NCBI GenBank assembly: GCA_965200035.1
Contig: OZ241334.1
Location: forward strand, 4,340,001 to 4,404,000
DNA length: 64,000 nucleotides
Source: UBA1952 sp965200035
GTDB taxonomy: Bacteria > Bacteroidota > Bacteroidia > Chitinophagales > Chitinophagaceae
Reading direction: 5' to 3'
Notes under the pieces: generated by a model
Told to the model about the DNA's origin: nothing
Seen by the model: the letters and a program-made list of their open reading frames with translations, nothing else
Database searches by the model: none
Shown here: one piece after another, positions 1-8,781 of the stretch
How the letters are laid out: each line of letters starts with the position of its first letter
How positions within the stretch are numbered: the first letter of the stretch is position 1
Made by a program: the position numbers and the translations under genes

Positions 1-641
1 AGTCCCCACATGACACCCACTGTTGCTCTGATATTACGGTTAGGATTATAATCGCTGTTGATGTTATCCTTTACCGCATCCATGAGGCCGTGCGTATAGC
101 TTATATCTGTATTGAGCCAGGTATTTCTGCCTACACGGAAGTTAGCACCTGCGCCTGCATTGATGCCAATATCGAACGTGCGGAAATAATCGGTGTTCGA
201 CATCGTGCCTTCCCCATTGTAGTTATTGCTGTACCATTGTTTTTCATCCACTTTCAAGCCCAGCGTAGGGCCCGCAAATACTTTCGGACGTACACGGTCG
301 CCATGCTTGCCAAAGAAATAGACCACATGCATTGGCATTCTCAGGTACACCGGATTAATCGTCATTTTCTGAAACTCGCCGCCGCCTATTGCATAATCAT
401 TTTTAAAGCCTTCGTGTGAGATGAGCAGTTCGCTGGCATAAGCCCAGTGCTCATTATGTGAATAAACCATCCCGATACCAAGCGCGGGTGCGAATTTAAA
501 ATCGCGGTCGCCACCGGTATGTCCGGTCCAGCTATGTCCTGCCGAGCCTACGATGCCCAGAGATAAATTTTGTGCTGTTGCTGTTTCTGTTGCGGCGGCA
601 CTGATGAGTAAAGCTGCTGCCATTGCCATTAGATTCTTCAT
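1..641 (-). CDS. Outer-membrane beta-barrel protein, 3' end outside window
   Basis: The gene runs off the left edge, so only about 213 codons are visible. It encodes an exported outer-membrane barrel of the small porin/PorT-like kind common in Bacteroidota. ATG at 641 opens a signal peptide (MKNLMAMAAALLIS, then a small-residue stretch ending TATA before QNLSLG). The rest alternates polar and hydrophobic residues with aromatic girdles and Gly/Asn turns, for example GIGMVYSHNEHWAY and INAGAGANFRVGRNTW, as expected for transmembrane beta strands. No substrate can be inferred. It is transcribed away from trxA across a 212-bp gap in which I found no convincing promoter box. The class is fairly sure from the signal peptide and strand pattern; the family name is not. 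Confidence 0.7.
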   Translation of the reverse strand, partial: MKNLMAMAAALLISAAATETATAQNLSLGIVGSAGHSWTGHTGGDRDFKFAPALGIGMVYSHNEHWAYASELLISHEGFKNDYAIGGGEFQKMTINPVYLRMPMHVVYFFGKHGDRVRPKVFAGPTLGLKVDEKQWYSNNYNGEGTMSNTDYFRTFDIGINAGAGANFRVGRNTWLNTDISYTHGLMDAVKDNINSDYNPNRNIRATVGVMWG

Positions 642-853
642 AATACCTTTGATTTAGGTTCATGCCACAGGGAAAAAATACTGTGCCATTTGCCAACAGA
701 AGCATGGCTTCTTTAACACATGAGGGAATTCCTTTTTGCAATTATTTCTTTTACAGAAGCGGGTAGCAAAATGATCACAGACTTGCCTTTTAGCAAAGTG
801 TGGCAGCTATACGGGCAGGATATTTTTAGGCTTCCACAAAAAAGTGTAGCGTT

Positions 854-1153
854 ATGAGCACATTCAAAGAGATCATTCAGTCAGACAAGCCGGTATTGGT
901 AGATTTTTTCGCCACATGGTGCGGTCCCTGCAAGATGATGGCGCCTATTCTCAAACAGCTAAAAGAAGACGTTGGCGATGCGGTGACAATTATTAAGATA
1001 GATATAGACAAGCAGCCTGCTGCTGCCAGCTCACTGGGCATTCAGGGTGTGCCTACCTTAATCATCTTTCAGAAGGGTGAGCAGAAATGGCGGCAATCCG
1101 GTGTGGTAGATGCCCGGCAGCTCAAGCAGGTGCTGAAGCCTTTTATGATATAA
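854..1153 (+). CDS. trxA: Thioredoxin
   Basis: A cytoplasmic thiol-disulfide oxidoreductase of 99 residues, close to the usual thioredoxin length. The active site WCGPC lies near residues 22-26 after the strand VLVDFFATW, and the cis-proline loop GVPT is near residue 68, so both halves of the fold are complete. It would reduce protein disulfides using thioredoxin reductase, which is not in the window. There is no signal peptide, which argues against a periplasmic role. The gene is convergent with the Smr-domain gene, with only 4 bp between the two stop codons, and no terminator separates them. The assignment is secure; which of several possible thioredoxins in the genome this is cannot be told. 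Confidence 0.95.
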   Translation: MSTFKEIIQSDKPVLVDFFATWCGPCKMMAPILKQLKEDVGDAVTIIKIDIDKQPAAASSLGIQGVPTLIIFQKGEQKWRQSGVVDARQLKQVLKPFMI

Positions 1154-1157
1154 TCGT

Positions 1158-2168
1158 TCAGCTTTGGAAATCGACTATGGTAGCGCCGAATCCATACAGG
1201 CCATGCCATTTGTTTTCGAAAGAGGCTACCCCGCTTTTTGATTGCAGCAGCCGGTGCACCTCTTCCTTGAGCTTGCCGGTACCGATACCATGAATAACGA
1301 CCATGTACTGCTGATTGTGCGCAATAGCCATATCTATATGGTACTCCAGAGCATTGAGCTGAATGTGCAGGATTTCCGCAAAGCTGAGCTCTTCGGAATG
1401 CTCTACCAGCGCTTCAATGTGCAGATCAAGGACTTCTTTAGGCTTCCATTCAGGAACAGCGGGTGGATGGTCTCTTGAAGGCAGCATATCCGGTTTTTCG
1501 TTTAAGGCTATGGCTTGTTTTATTTTAGGAATGCCCTGAGCGTCATCTGCCAGCAGGTAGTTGAATGAAGGCTCATTCGCTTCCAGTATGCGGCTGATAT
1601 TGTCAAAGAGCTTTGCCGGCTTGATGCGCAGGATGCCTTTATTCTCAGAGGCATTGACACCACCTGCGCCTTCGCTGAGCGTCCAGTGAAACCGGGGCTG
1701 ATCGTTCATTTCCTCAAGGGTCTGGGGGTGCAGATACACATTCGCAAAGGCATGAAGCATGGCCTGATGGCTGAATACCAGGCGACCGGCTGCATTGCGC
1801 ACTTCATAGACAAAAAACAGCGGCGTGGCCGCCTCATTGATCAGAAAAATGCGGAAATGGGTAACGATATCTTCAAAGGAATCGGCGAGAAAGACGGGCA
1901 TGAAAGACAGGTAGATGCCCTGCGCCAGCCTTGCCTTACGCTCTTTTATCTTTTCGGGAATGATCTCAACGTTGGTGCTCTTTTTCTTCTGCGCTTCTTT
2001 CTTTTCCGTGAACCATTTCAGGTAAGGATGATCCACTTCATCTTCATAGACCGGAAAATGAACCCCGTTTACCTCCACCTCAAGCATGGTCCTGGACAAA
2101 AAGGAAACAATACGGCCTTCCTCACCAGTTCGTTTCATCAAAACCGCATCGCCGATCGAAAATTTCAT
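1158..2168 (-). CDS. DUF2027/Smr domain-containing protein
   Basis: A 336-residue protein with three visible parts: an N-terminal small beta domain (KFSIGDAVLMKRTGEEGRIV, a KOW/SH3-like start), a central DUF2027-type beta-sandwich, and a C-terminal Smr domain. The Smr hallmarks are LDLHIEAL near residue 250 and the HGIGTGKLKEEV loop near residue 295. Smr domains in MutS2 relatives bind or nick nucleic acid; this Bacteroidota type lacks the MutS ATPase, so its substrate is unknown. It follows rdgB after 13 bp on the same strand and probably shares its transcript. The architecture is clear; the function is inferred only from the Smr domain. Confidence 0.85.
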   Translation of the reverse strand: MKFSIGDAVLMKRTGEEGRIVSFLSRTMLEVEVNGVHFPVYEDEVDHPYLKWFTEKKEAQKKKSTNVEIIPEKIKERKARLAQGIYLSFMPVFLADSFEDIVTHFRIFLINEAATPLFFVYEVRNAAGRLVFSHQAMLHAFANVYLHPQTLEEMNDQPRFHWTLSEGAGGVNASENKGILRIKPAKLFDNISRILEANEPSFNYLLADDAQGIPKIKQAIALNEKPDMLPSRDHPPAVPEWKPKEVLDLHIEALVEHSEELSFAEILHIQLNALEYHIDMAIAHNQQYMVVIHGIGTGKLKEEVHRLLQSKSGVASFENKWHGLYGFGATIVDFQS

Positions 2169-2181
2169 GCAGACAAGTTAC

Positions 2182-2757
2182 CTATGAAAATCCATTTAAA
2201 AACTGCACCATTTGCTGCACAGCCGCGCCACGATGGCTTAATCCGTTTTTTATCGCTGCCGGAAGCTCGCCGAATGTTTGCCCGTAGCCATCGGGCACAA
2301 AAACAGGATCATAGCCGAATCCACCTTTGCCTCTTGGCGCCCGGATAATAGCTCCGTAGCAGTTTCCTTCAAAATAGTGCGCTTCGCCATTAATGATGAG
2401 GCAGATGACGGCGGTGTAATGCGCTTTCCGCGTACCCGCGTTTTCAAGCTGCTGCAATAGCTTTTGAACGTTCTCTTCATCCGAGGCATCGTCGCCTGCA
2501 AAGCGCGCGCTGAATACGCCCGGCGCGCCGTTGAGCGCATTTGCACAGATGCCGCTATCGTCGGCCATTACAGGCTTTCCGCAGAAGTCATAGATCGTTT
2601 TTGCTTTGGTGCAGGCATTCTCCCGGAAGGTATGATATGGTTCCGGAATCTCCTGATTGAAGCCAATATCTTTCAGGGTAAGAATAGTTGTTTGCGGCAG
2701 CAATGATCTGATCTCCTGCTGCTTTCCTTTGTTGTTTGTGGCTAGTATCAGTTCCAT
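2182..2757 (-). CDS. rdgB: Non-canonical purine NTP pyrophosphatase (RdgB/HAM1)
   Basis: Hydrolyses ITP, dITP and XTP to monophosphates, keeping deaminated purines out of DNA and RNA. The hallmark N-terminus ELILATNNKGKQQEI binds the nucleotide; FRENACTKA, VMADDSGICANAL (catalytic acidic residues) and the C-terminal GFGYDPVFVPDGYG and SHRGAA motifs are all present. I place the start at ATG 2757 because the family begins about three residues before LATNN; an in-frame ATG at 2769 would add only MGAY. The region upstream (2758-2800) contains a GGCCGGGATGGGG-type stretch that looks like dispersed intergenic sequence rather than coding. It is followed by the Smr-domain gene. Length of 191 residues is normal. 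Confidence 0.93.
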   Translation of the reverse strand: MELILATNNKGKQQEIRSLLPQTTILTLKDIGFNQEIPEPYHTFRENACTKAKTIYDFCGKPVMADDSGICANALNGAPGVFSARFAGDDASDEENVQKLLQQLENAGTRKAHYTAVICLIINGEAHYFEGNCYGAIIRAPRGKGGFGYDPVFVPDGYGQTFGELPAAIKNGLSHRGAAVQQMVQFLNGFS

Positions 2758-2828
2758 GTAGGCCCCCATCCCGGCCTTCCCTTGAGGGGGGAAGGAGGTG
2801 TTTTGTATGTACTGTGTTTCAGCGTATA

Positions 2829-2861
2829 AACGCTGTGAGGGTTTTGAACCCTCACAACGTT
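2829..2861. repeat. REP-like palindrome
   Basis: GTGAGGGTT (2835-2843) and AACCCTCAC (2847-2855) form a perfect 9-bp stem with a 3-nt loop, with AACG/CGTT extending the stem outside a small bulge. There is no T-tract, so it looks like a palindromic intergenic repeat rather than a terminator. I see no second copy in the window. Confidence 0.5.
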
Positions 2862-2874
2862 TTGAATATTATGT

Positions 2875-2900
2875 AAAAAGGCCGGTATTACCGGCCTTTT
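2875..2900 (-). terminator. Intrinsic terminator of the hydroxyacyl-CoA dehydrogenase gene
   Basis: AAAAGGCCGGTA, a TT loop and ACCGGCCTTTT form a perfect stem with A/T tracts on both sides, directly downstream of the minus-strand dehydrogenase gene. It could work in both directions and so also insulates rdgB. Confidence 0.8.
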
Positions 2901-2927
2901 GAATTTTGCATTTTAAATTTTGCATTA

Positions 2928-3911
2928 TTACATAGACCATTGCTTGCTCTTGAAGCGGTCGCTCACCACCAGCTCTTTGCTGCCCGGTGTGTATTTGTAA
3001 AAGCCTTCGCCACTCTTGGCGCCGAGGTAGCCAGCCTGCACCATATTGGCGAGGAGTGTAGCTGGTGCGTATTTCTGCGCGCCGAAGCCCATGTGCAGCA
3101 CATTCATGATGCTGTAGCAGGTATCCAGGCCAATGAAATCAGCGAGCTGCAGCGGACCCATCGGATGTGCCATGCCCAGCTTCATGATCGTATCGATCTC
3201 TTCCACGCCGGCAACGCCTTCCTGCAATGCAAGAATGGCTTCGTTGATCATTGGCAGCAGAATGCGGTTGGAGATAAAGCCCGGATAGTCATTCACCACG
3301 CAAGGAACCTTGCCCAGGTATTTGGAAAGATTTACCGTCAGGTCGGTCACTTCATGCTCGGTGGCATAGCCATTGATCACCTCTACCAGCTTCATTACCG
3401 GTACAGGATTCATGAAGTGCATACCGATTACCTTGCCCGGACGCTTGGTGAAAGAAGCGATGCGCGTGATAGAGATAGAAGAGGTATTGGTAGCCAGAAT
3501 GCAATGCTCAGGTGCAAGCTGATCGAGCTGCTGGAAGATCTTGATCTTAAGATCAATATTTTCTGTAGCTGCTTCTACCACCAGATCAGAACCTTTCACA
3601 GCGTCAGCCATATCGGTATAAGTCTTGATGCGGCCAATCGCAGCGCTCTTGTCCTCTTCCGTCAGGGAAGCCTTGGCTACCTGGCGGTCCATGTTCTTGC
3701 CGATGGTAGCGATCGCCTTGTCCAGTGCAGTCTGATTGATGTCCATCATATGCACAGTAAATCCGCTTTGAGCGAATACATGGCAGATGCCATTGCCCAT
3801 TGTGCCGGAGCCAATTACCGTAACCGTCTTGATCTTTTGAAGCATATACTGAGTTTTGTCGTCGTAACCTGCTGGTTGCAGATTGGTAAGTGTTGAAGAA
3901 TCCTTAACCAT
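2928..3911 (-). CDS. 3-hydroxyacyl-CoA (3-hydroxybutyryl-CoA) dehydrogenase
   Basis: Oxidises 3-hydroxyacyl-CoA to 3-ketoacyl-CoA with NAD, in beta-oxidation or the butyryl-CoA route. The Rossmann motif VIGSGTMGNGI sits near residue 31, ATNTSSISIT and GMHFMNPVPVMKLVEVI carry the catalytic Ser/His region, and the C-terminal helical domain has NRILLPMINEA and GPLQLADFIGLDT. This is the single-domain Hbd/PaaH type, not a FadB fusion. Two starts are possible: ATG 3911 gives a 22-residue extension of low similarity to the family, and ATG 3845 (MLQKIKTVTVIG) gives the usual N-terminus. I keep the longer one because neither has a clear ribosome-binding site. It stands alone, followed by a terminator. 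Confidence 0.92.
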   Translation of the reverse strand: MVKDSSTLTNLQPAGYDDKTQYMLQKIKTVTVIGSGTMGNGICHVFAQSGFTVHMMDINQTALDKAIATIGKNMDRQVAKASLTEEDKSAAIGRIKTYTDMADAVKGSDLVVEAATENIDLKIKIFQQLDQLAPEHCILATNTSSISITRIASFTKRPGKVIGMHFMNPVPVMKLVEVINGYATEHEVTDLTVNLSKYLGKVPCVVNDYPGFISNRILLPMINEAILALQEGVAGVEEIDTIMKLGMAHPMGPLQLADFIGLDTCYSIMNVLHMGFGAQKYAPATLLANMVQAGYLGAKSGEGFYKYTPGSKELVVSDRFKSKQWSM

Positions 3912-4066
3912 GATTTAATTTCTTTTTAAAAACGCGGCTAAGGTAGCTTTTTAGTTGATTTAATAAATGCTCCTTTCGTTAATGATTGTTAACCGGTTGG
4001 GGTGATCAGAGCAAAAGGTTAGCAGGACTACAGCTACAGGTGTAGCCTGCCCCAACCGAAAAGAAC

Positions 4067-4099
4067 AAGGCTTCCAGCCTTTGGAGGGGCGGAAGCCTT
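4067..4099 (-). terminator. Probable terminator hairpin for the 4206-4589 gene
   Basis: AAGGCTTCC (4067-4075) and GGAAGCCTT (4091-4099) form a perfect 9-bp stem with a 15-nt loop. Read on the minus strand it is followed by GTTCTTTT, a modest T-tract, about 105 bp after the small membrane-protein gene. Confidence 0.5.
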
Positions 4100-4205
4100 G
4101 ATTAAAAAACGATCTGCTAGATCAGGTCTGGCATGCTGCCGGCTACAATATTTTTTTTGATTGACCATAAACCGCATCAATCAAGGCGCGCGGCTATATC
4201 AGTGA

Positions 4206-4589
4206 TCACAATTTTATTTTAGCTAAATCCTCATTTGATATTTCTGAAGTATAGATTTTTATATGGTCATTTATAACCAGAAGCGACCAATCAAAAATCC
4301 TGCAAAGAAGATTATGCTTAATATAAAGCTTGTCGATCTCTGTAGCAGTAAACGTCTTCTTGGTAAACAATCCATTGATTTGCAGGCCGGAACTGCTTTT
4401 TTGGATGACCCTACTGCTTTTGGTTGACACGTATGAACTTCTGATGAGCAAGAGAATAGAAACTACCTCTACCAATAAGCCGCCTGAAAAAAACATTACT
4501 CCTATGTTGCCAATGATATAAAGAACTACAAGCGCAATAAGGATTGCACCATGAAGTAGCCAGATAATTGGAAGTTCTTTAAATTTCAT
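4206..4589 (-). CDS. Small membrane protein of unknown function
   Basis: 127 residues. Two adjacent hydrophobic segments, about residues 8-28 (IIWLLHGAILIALVVLYIIG) and 30-50, are followed by a soluble tail of about 75 residues rich in beta-type sequence (GLQINGLF, FTATEIDKLYI, SLLVINDHIKIYT). This order, two membrane spans then a beta-rich domain, resembles bacterial PH-domain (YdbT/YcdB-like) membrane proteins, but I cannot claim family membership. The gene is richer in A+T than its neighbours, which may mark a recent arrival. It stands alone on the minus strand with its own terminator hairpin. Function unknown. Confidence 0.6.
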   Translation of the reverse strand: MKFKELPIIWLLHGAILIALVVLYIIGNIGVMFFSGGLLVEVVSILLLIRSSYVSTKSSRVIQKSSSGLQINGLFTKKTFTATEIDKLYIKHNLLCRIFDWSLLVINDHIKIYTSEISNEDLAKIKL

Positions 4590-4822
4590 GGTGTTTTTTA
4601 TGAATTAAAATGGATGCAAAAATAGCTTTTTGCACCCACCATTATCAATTTTATACAAGTTAGCAAAATCTAGTTATTGCCAAAGTAAACTTGAATTTCT
4701 TGTCACAGCCATTGAAGTTAAAATATGAACCTTACTATAGTAAAGGCTCAGAGAGAGGCCGCCAGCGTTGCGCCGCATCTTTGCTGTTCAGGATGCACAG
4801 GGGTCAGCTTGTAATGTTCCAT

Positions 4823-5011
4823 TAGCCATTACCCGCATTCCACGGGTTAATACCCGGGTGCTTTGGGTTGCTACCCGCAAGATTCGGGTTGTAGTATGCA
4901 TGGTATAAGTTGTAACCTTTGTTGTTAGGGTTATAACTCACAGGTTCGGGGTTATTACTCATAATATTCGGGTTGTTACCCGCAGAGTTGGGGTTGCTAC
5001 CCGGATACCTT
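4823..5011. repeat. Degenerate 21-nt tandem array, 9 units
   Basis: Nine units of exactly 21 nt with no indels. Core starts are at 4823, 4844, 4865, 4886, 4907, 4928, 4949, 4970 and 4991. The core GGGTTnnTACCC is itself a short palindrome; the outer part of each unit varies freely. On the minus strand one frame stays open through the array and reads as heptapeptides of the type (G/S)xNPxxx, with the Pro codon varying mainly in its third base; that frame has an ATG at 4962 and a TAA ending at 4822 (46 residues), but is closed by a TAA just upstream of the array. The rest of the gap 4590-5148 shows nothing recognisable. Confidence 0.85.
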
Positions 5012-5148
5012 TAGTAGCTGTATATTCCGCTCAGTAATGTACTTAAGCACAAAAAATGGCTTGCAACAGTTATTAGCCTTCAACAAGTTGTTCTTTTTAC
5101 TTACTTATTCACTAATTTCAGGCTTCCCTAAAATGTGACTAAATACTT

Positions 5149-5811
5149 ATGCCCAACGGAGGTCCTTTCCCCAGAAAAGATGCTGACCTGAACAATTATT
5201 TTCAGACAGCCTTACCTTATATAACAGCCAATGCCGGTCGCCTCAACATCGCTGCCCAAGCGGTCGCACAGGCTGCGGCTCTACTGGACAACTGGAACGG
5301 CAGCTATCCACAGTCTGTAAATGCCAACACCCGCACCAAGACGATCACGAATGTCAAGAATCAGGACAAAGAGCTGCTTCAGCATCTGCTGCGCAGTATC
5401 TACGCCGATATTTCTGAAAGCCTGCTCACGCCCGAAGACCGGAACGCCCTGAACCTGAAAGAACGCAGCGCAGCCACACCTGCGCCTGTGCCCACTACCC
5501 GCCCGGTTGGCAAGGCGGATACAAGCGATCGCCTGCGGCATACGATCTCATTTACAGATGAAGCCACCCCGCAGCGCAAGGCAAAGCCCGCCCGCGTGCG
5601 CGGCTGCCAGATATGGTGCAAGGTAGGCGGCGATGCCCCGGCAGACCCGAAAGAGCTGCACTATCTCGCTACCGATACGGCCTCGCCCTACCTGGTCACC
5701 TTCGATGGCGCAGATGCGGGCAAGCCGGCCTATTACTGGCTGCGCTGGGAAAACACGGTGGGCGAATGCGGGCCGTGGAGCGAAACGGTGGTAGCTACCA
5801 TTACCGCATAG
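5149..5811 (+). CDS. Hypothetical protein with C-terminal Fn3-like segment
   Basis: 220 residues with no signal peptide. Residues about 10-100 are Ala/Leu/Gln-rich and probably helical (TALPYITANAGRLNIAAQAV, LLQHLLRSIYADI), residues 105-140 are a Pro/Thr-rich linker (TPAPVPTTRPVG), and residues about 145-220 look like a beta domain ending YYWLRWENTVGECGPWSETV. The final W-x-N-x-x-G-x-x-GPWS pattern is what fibronectin-III-like strands look like. I know similar Bacteroidota proteins of no assigned function but cannot name a family. Start ATG 5149 is the only reasonable one. It follows the 21-nt repeat array by 137 bp and shows no operon partner. Confidence 0.6.
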   Translation: MPNGGPFPRKDADLNNYFQTALPYITANAGRLNIAAQAVAQAAALLDNWNGSYPQSVNANTRTKTITNVKNQDKELLQHLLRSIYADISESLLTPEDRNALNLKERSAATPAPVPTTRPVGKADTSDRLRHTISFTDEATPQRKAKPARVRGCQIWCKVGGDAPADPKELHYLATDTASPYLVTFDGADAGKPAYYWLRWENTVGECGPWSETVVATITA

Positions 5812-6030
5812 CCGAGCCGGTTGAACGGGTCGGGACGCTGCAATACAGCAGAAAGTGCGGCCTGAACCGCTCAAAGGAAAAACATGTGATCAAAGGCACT
5901 ATTCGCCCGCATGAAGGGAGGTGGCAGTACCAGCTATGGGGGAATGCTCAACCCACAAGCCATAGCTGCGGATAGCCACAGCAAAAAGTTAAAAGGCTTT
6001 CCGGGCTGTTCTATTCTTTGGGCTATTGGC

Positions 6031-6038
6031 TACATTTG
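6031..6038 (+). promoter_or_regulatory. -7 promoter box (TACATTTG)
   Basis: Matches the Bacteroidota TAnnTTTG box exactly, 37 nt before the transglutaminase-like gene start. The -33 element is weak (TGTT near 6007). Confidence 0.5.
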
Positions 6039-6075
6039 ATAGCGATCCGCTGAAGCGATCTTTTGTACCATAACT

Positions 6076-8700
6076 ATGCAGATACAACGCGCTGCGCCGG
6101 TCAATGAATGGCTAGCCAAGCTCATCTTCCTTATATTACCTACGGCCGTTGTCGGCTACTTCCTGCTCCTGCAGGGCAATGAGTTTTTCGGAAAAATCGG
6201 TAACGATGCAGGGCATTTGGCTTTCTATATGAGCATCGGCATGGTGGCCGCTACTTTTCTGTACGGCTTCCGGTTCCGCTTTCTGCCCACCTTTGCCGCG
6301 CTTGTATTTGGCATGTATGTCATTTATAAAGGCATCGACAATCTGGCCACCGGCGAGTTCGACGCGCCGGGCATCGAAGCACGGTTCATTGCCGGCAGTG
6401 TATTGTTTACTGCGGGCTGGATCATTGGCTGGGGCTTTATCCGGCTGCGGTACTGGTCGGTAGGCATGGCCGCTGGCCTGCTGGCCGCCAGCATTCTGGT
6501 AGTGGCCAAGAGCAAGTCGGACACGGTAGATCATCTGCTCTGGTCTTTCTCTCCGGTTGTATTGTACTCGGTATATATCGTCTTTACGGCAGAGCAGATT
6601 TACAGCTATCAGGATAAGTCCCAGAAATTCTGGTGGTTCCTCAGCCGGCGTGTGCTGGCTTTTGCAGGGTTATTGATCCTGATGCTGCTGGGCATTACCT
6701 GGATCATGGGCGGCGAGATCGAGGAGACGGTGGCCAGCTTTGGCGGCGGCGGTAAATCGGGAAAGAACTCTATGCTGAAGTCCAATAAAGACGGCACGTT
6801 TGACCTGAAGGATTATTCGCAGCTCCGCAGCCAGCTTGGCCGCAGCAATGAGCTGCTTTTCTGCGCGCACATCGACAATTATTTTGAAGGCACCGATATG
6901 CCCAATCCGCTTTATCTGACGGCCTTCTATTATACCAAATTCGACACCAGCACTGAGACTTTCGAGCGCGATTCCATCATCCCGAAAAACGACCTGTTCG
7001 AGCCCGACCCTACCAAACTTTCTCTCTTTGCAACGAAGACGGACAGCAATGTGATCATCAACAGCGGTACCGGCGAGTATGGCAAGGTAGTGGATATAGA
7101 TGTCTATAGCCGGAAGCTGTCCCCCCATACCTACCTTGCGCCGCATACCGGATTTTTTGTGCAGCCGATTACGGTAGAGCGCGATTTCCGCGATTCGTTC
7201 AAGACGGCTTTCCGGGCCAAGAGCTATATCAGCCGCCTCAACAGCGCTTATGCAGTGTATAATGCGCAAAACAAGCAGATCAGGGCATTCCAGGAAGAGC
7301 GCTTTAAGATTATGCGCAAGTACACGGATTACAGCAAGACCGATCCGGCGTTCATGAAGTATTATACGTACATGCCGGGCGATGCTAAGTTCAGAAACAT
7401 TGCCGAGCTGGCTAAGAAAGTGGCCGGCAGCGCAGCTACACCGGTAGATAAGACGCTGGCCATACGCGATTGGTTTCTCAGTAAAGACGCAGCCGGTCAG
7501 CCGCTGTTCAAGTACACCGATAATCCCGGCGTGCCGGATATTCCCAACGCTTCGAAGCTCCAATACTTCTTATTTGAAAACCGGAAAGGCTATTGCGCCT
7601 ACTATGCCGGCGCTACCCTGTTCATGCTGCGCTCGCTGGGCATTCCGAGCCGTATAGCGGTTGGCTTTATGACGGTAGATCGCAGCGCGAAGAACAAAGG
7701 CTGGTACTGGTATTATGCAGATCAGGCGCACGCCTGGGTACAGGTCTACTTCCCGGGGCTTGGCTGGCTCGACTTTGATACGACCGTTGGCAACTCCGAT
7801 GCACGGGACAGCCCGGCACCCGATGGCACACCGCCAATGCAGCCGCCCCGTGCATGGCTGGCCGCAGAAGGCACTGCCACTACTATCGATACAGGCCGCA
7901 AGATCATTGTGATGCAGGTAAAGTCTTTCGTATATCACGATAAGGAATATAAGCTGCCGCAAGCGGTGACGGCCAATATGGATGTGCACATTGCCCAGAT
8001 ACGCCGCGACAGTATAGAAGTACCGCTTACCAATATCGAAAAAGGCGAGGCGATGACGGCGGTATCTTATGCAGATGCATTTAAAAATCTGGAGGCAAAG
8101 GAAAATGAAAGCGGCGAAGCGTTCATCAAGCGCTTCCCTGATCCAGAGCCTGTGGATGAAGTATATGTAAAGCGCAAGGACACCTATAAAAAGGAAACAG
8201 CGCCAAAGCCTGAGCCGAAAGCGGCCGTGCCATCGTTCCGCAGGATACTGATCGAAGGGATTGCCATTGTGCTGGGCGTAGTCTTATTGTTCCTGCTATG
8301 GCCGGCTATCCTGCTGTGGTATTATAAGAACAGGGCAAAGCGTTCAAAACAAAGCGGACAGAAGGCTTACTGGGTGTACCGGACGGCTGCTTACTATCTG
8401 CACCAGCTCGGCTTTACCCGCGGGCAGCGCACGCCCATGCAGTATGCACGCGAGCAGATTGATCCGGCACTGGGCACTGGCTTTGGTACGTTTATGAATG
8501 CATACCTAAAGCAGAAATATGCGAAGCAGCCGCTGAATGAGCGCGAAACCGCGCTTGTAGATCAGTTCCTGCCATCCTTTTTTGCTGCCATTAAAGCACG
8601 TATCAAGTGGAATGTACGGTTGGGCCGCTTTTTGAATCCGCTGCGCGCAGTTTCTTTCTTTGTGAAGGGAGATGAGGATGAACCGAGTAACCAGCCGTAA
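6076..8700 (+). CDS. Membrane-anchored transglutaminase-like protein
   Basis: 874 residues. The N-terminus holds about six membrane helices (for example LIFLILPTAVVGYFLLLQ and the span near residues 150-170), followed by another near 195-215, a large exported region, and a last helix near residues 730-750 (AIVLGVVLLFLLWPAILLWY) before a cytoplasmic tail. The transglutaminase/protease-like core carries all three catalytic residues: Cys in GYCAYYAG near 507, His in QAHAWVQVYF near 550 and Asp in WLDFDTT near 567. This layout matches TgpA-type (DUF3488/DUF4129) proteins, which act on envelope proteins by an uncertain reaction. It is followed by the class A PBP gene, which has its own promoter, so a cell-wall role is plausible but inferred. 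Confidence 0.88.
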   Translation: MQIQRAAPVNEWLAKLIFLILPTAVVGYFLLLQGNEFFGKIGNDAGHLAFYMSIGMVAATFLYGFRFRFLPTFAALVFGMYVIYKGIDNLATGEFDAPGIEARFIAGSVLFTAGWIIGWGFIRLRYWSVGMAAGLLAASILVVAKSKSDTVDHLLWSFSPVVLYSVYIVFTAEQIYSYQDKSQKFWWFLSRRVLAFAGLLILMLLGITWIMGGEIEETVASFGGGGKSGKNSMLKSNKDGTFDLKDYSQLRSQLGRSNELLFCAHIDNYFEGTDMPNPLYLTAFYYTKFDTSTETFERDSIIPKNDLFEPDPTKLSLFATKTDSNVIINSGTGEYGKVVDIDVYSRKLSPHTYLAPHTGFFVQPITVERDFRDSFKTAFRAKSYISRLNSAYAVYNAQNKQIRAFQEERFKIMRKYTDYSKTDPAFMKYYTYMPGDAKFRNIAELAKKVAGSAATPVDKTLAIRDWFLSKDAAGQPLFKYTDNPGVPDIPNASKLQYFLFENRKGYCAYYAGATLFMLRSLGIPSRIAVGFMTVDRSAKNKGWYWYYADQAHAWVQVYFPGLGWLDFDTTVGNSDARDSPAPDGTPPMQPPRAWLAAEGTATTIDTGRKIIVMQVKSFVYHDKEYKLPQAVTANMDVHIAQIRRDSIEVPLTNIEKGEAMTAVSYADAFKNLEAKENESGEAFIKRFPDPEPVDEVYVKRKDTYKKETAPKPEPKAAVPSFRRILIEGIAIVLGVVLLFLLWPAILLWYYKNRAKRSKQSGQKAYWVYRTAAYYLHQLGFTRGQRTPMQYAREQIDPALGTGFGTFMNAYLKQKYAKQPLNERETALVDQFLPSFFAAIKARIKWNVRLGRFLNPLRAVSFFVKGDEDEPSNQP

Positions 8701-8722
8701 GGGTTTTTCTTTAACCAAAGCC

Positions 8723-8757
8723 TTTCGGTACCGTTACAAAGGTGAAATGTATATTTG
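8723..8757 (+). promoter_or_regulatory. Promoter of the PBP1A gene
   Basis: TATATTTG at 8750-8757 is a perfect TAnnTTTG box with a weak TTTC-type -33 element near 8723. The predicted transcript starts near 8763, after the in-frame ATG at 8755, so translation must start at ATG 8782. Confidence 0.6.
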
Positions 8758-8781
8758 CCACGGCTTAAAAACCAGTATTCA

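Noticed and set aside
4823..5011. 21-nt array considered as CRISPR
   Set aside because: There are no spacers of constant length between invariant repeats; the whole unit drifts.
5613..5975. 120-codon frame at the end of the Fn3-like gene
   Set aside because: Mostly another-frame shadow of that gene with a basic, low-information sequence.
8755..8781. Upstream ATG of the PBP gene
   Set aside because: It overlaps the -7 promoter box, so it would not be in the mRNA.
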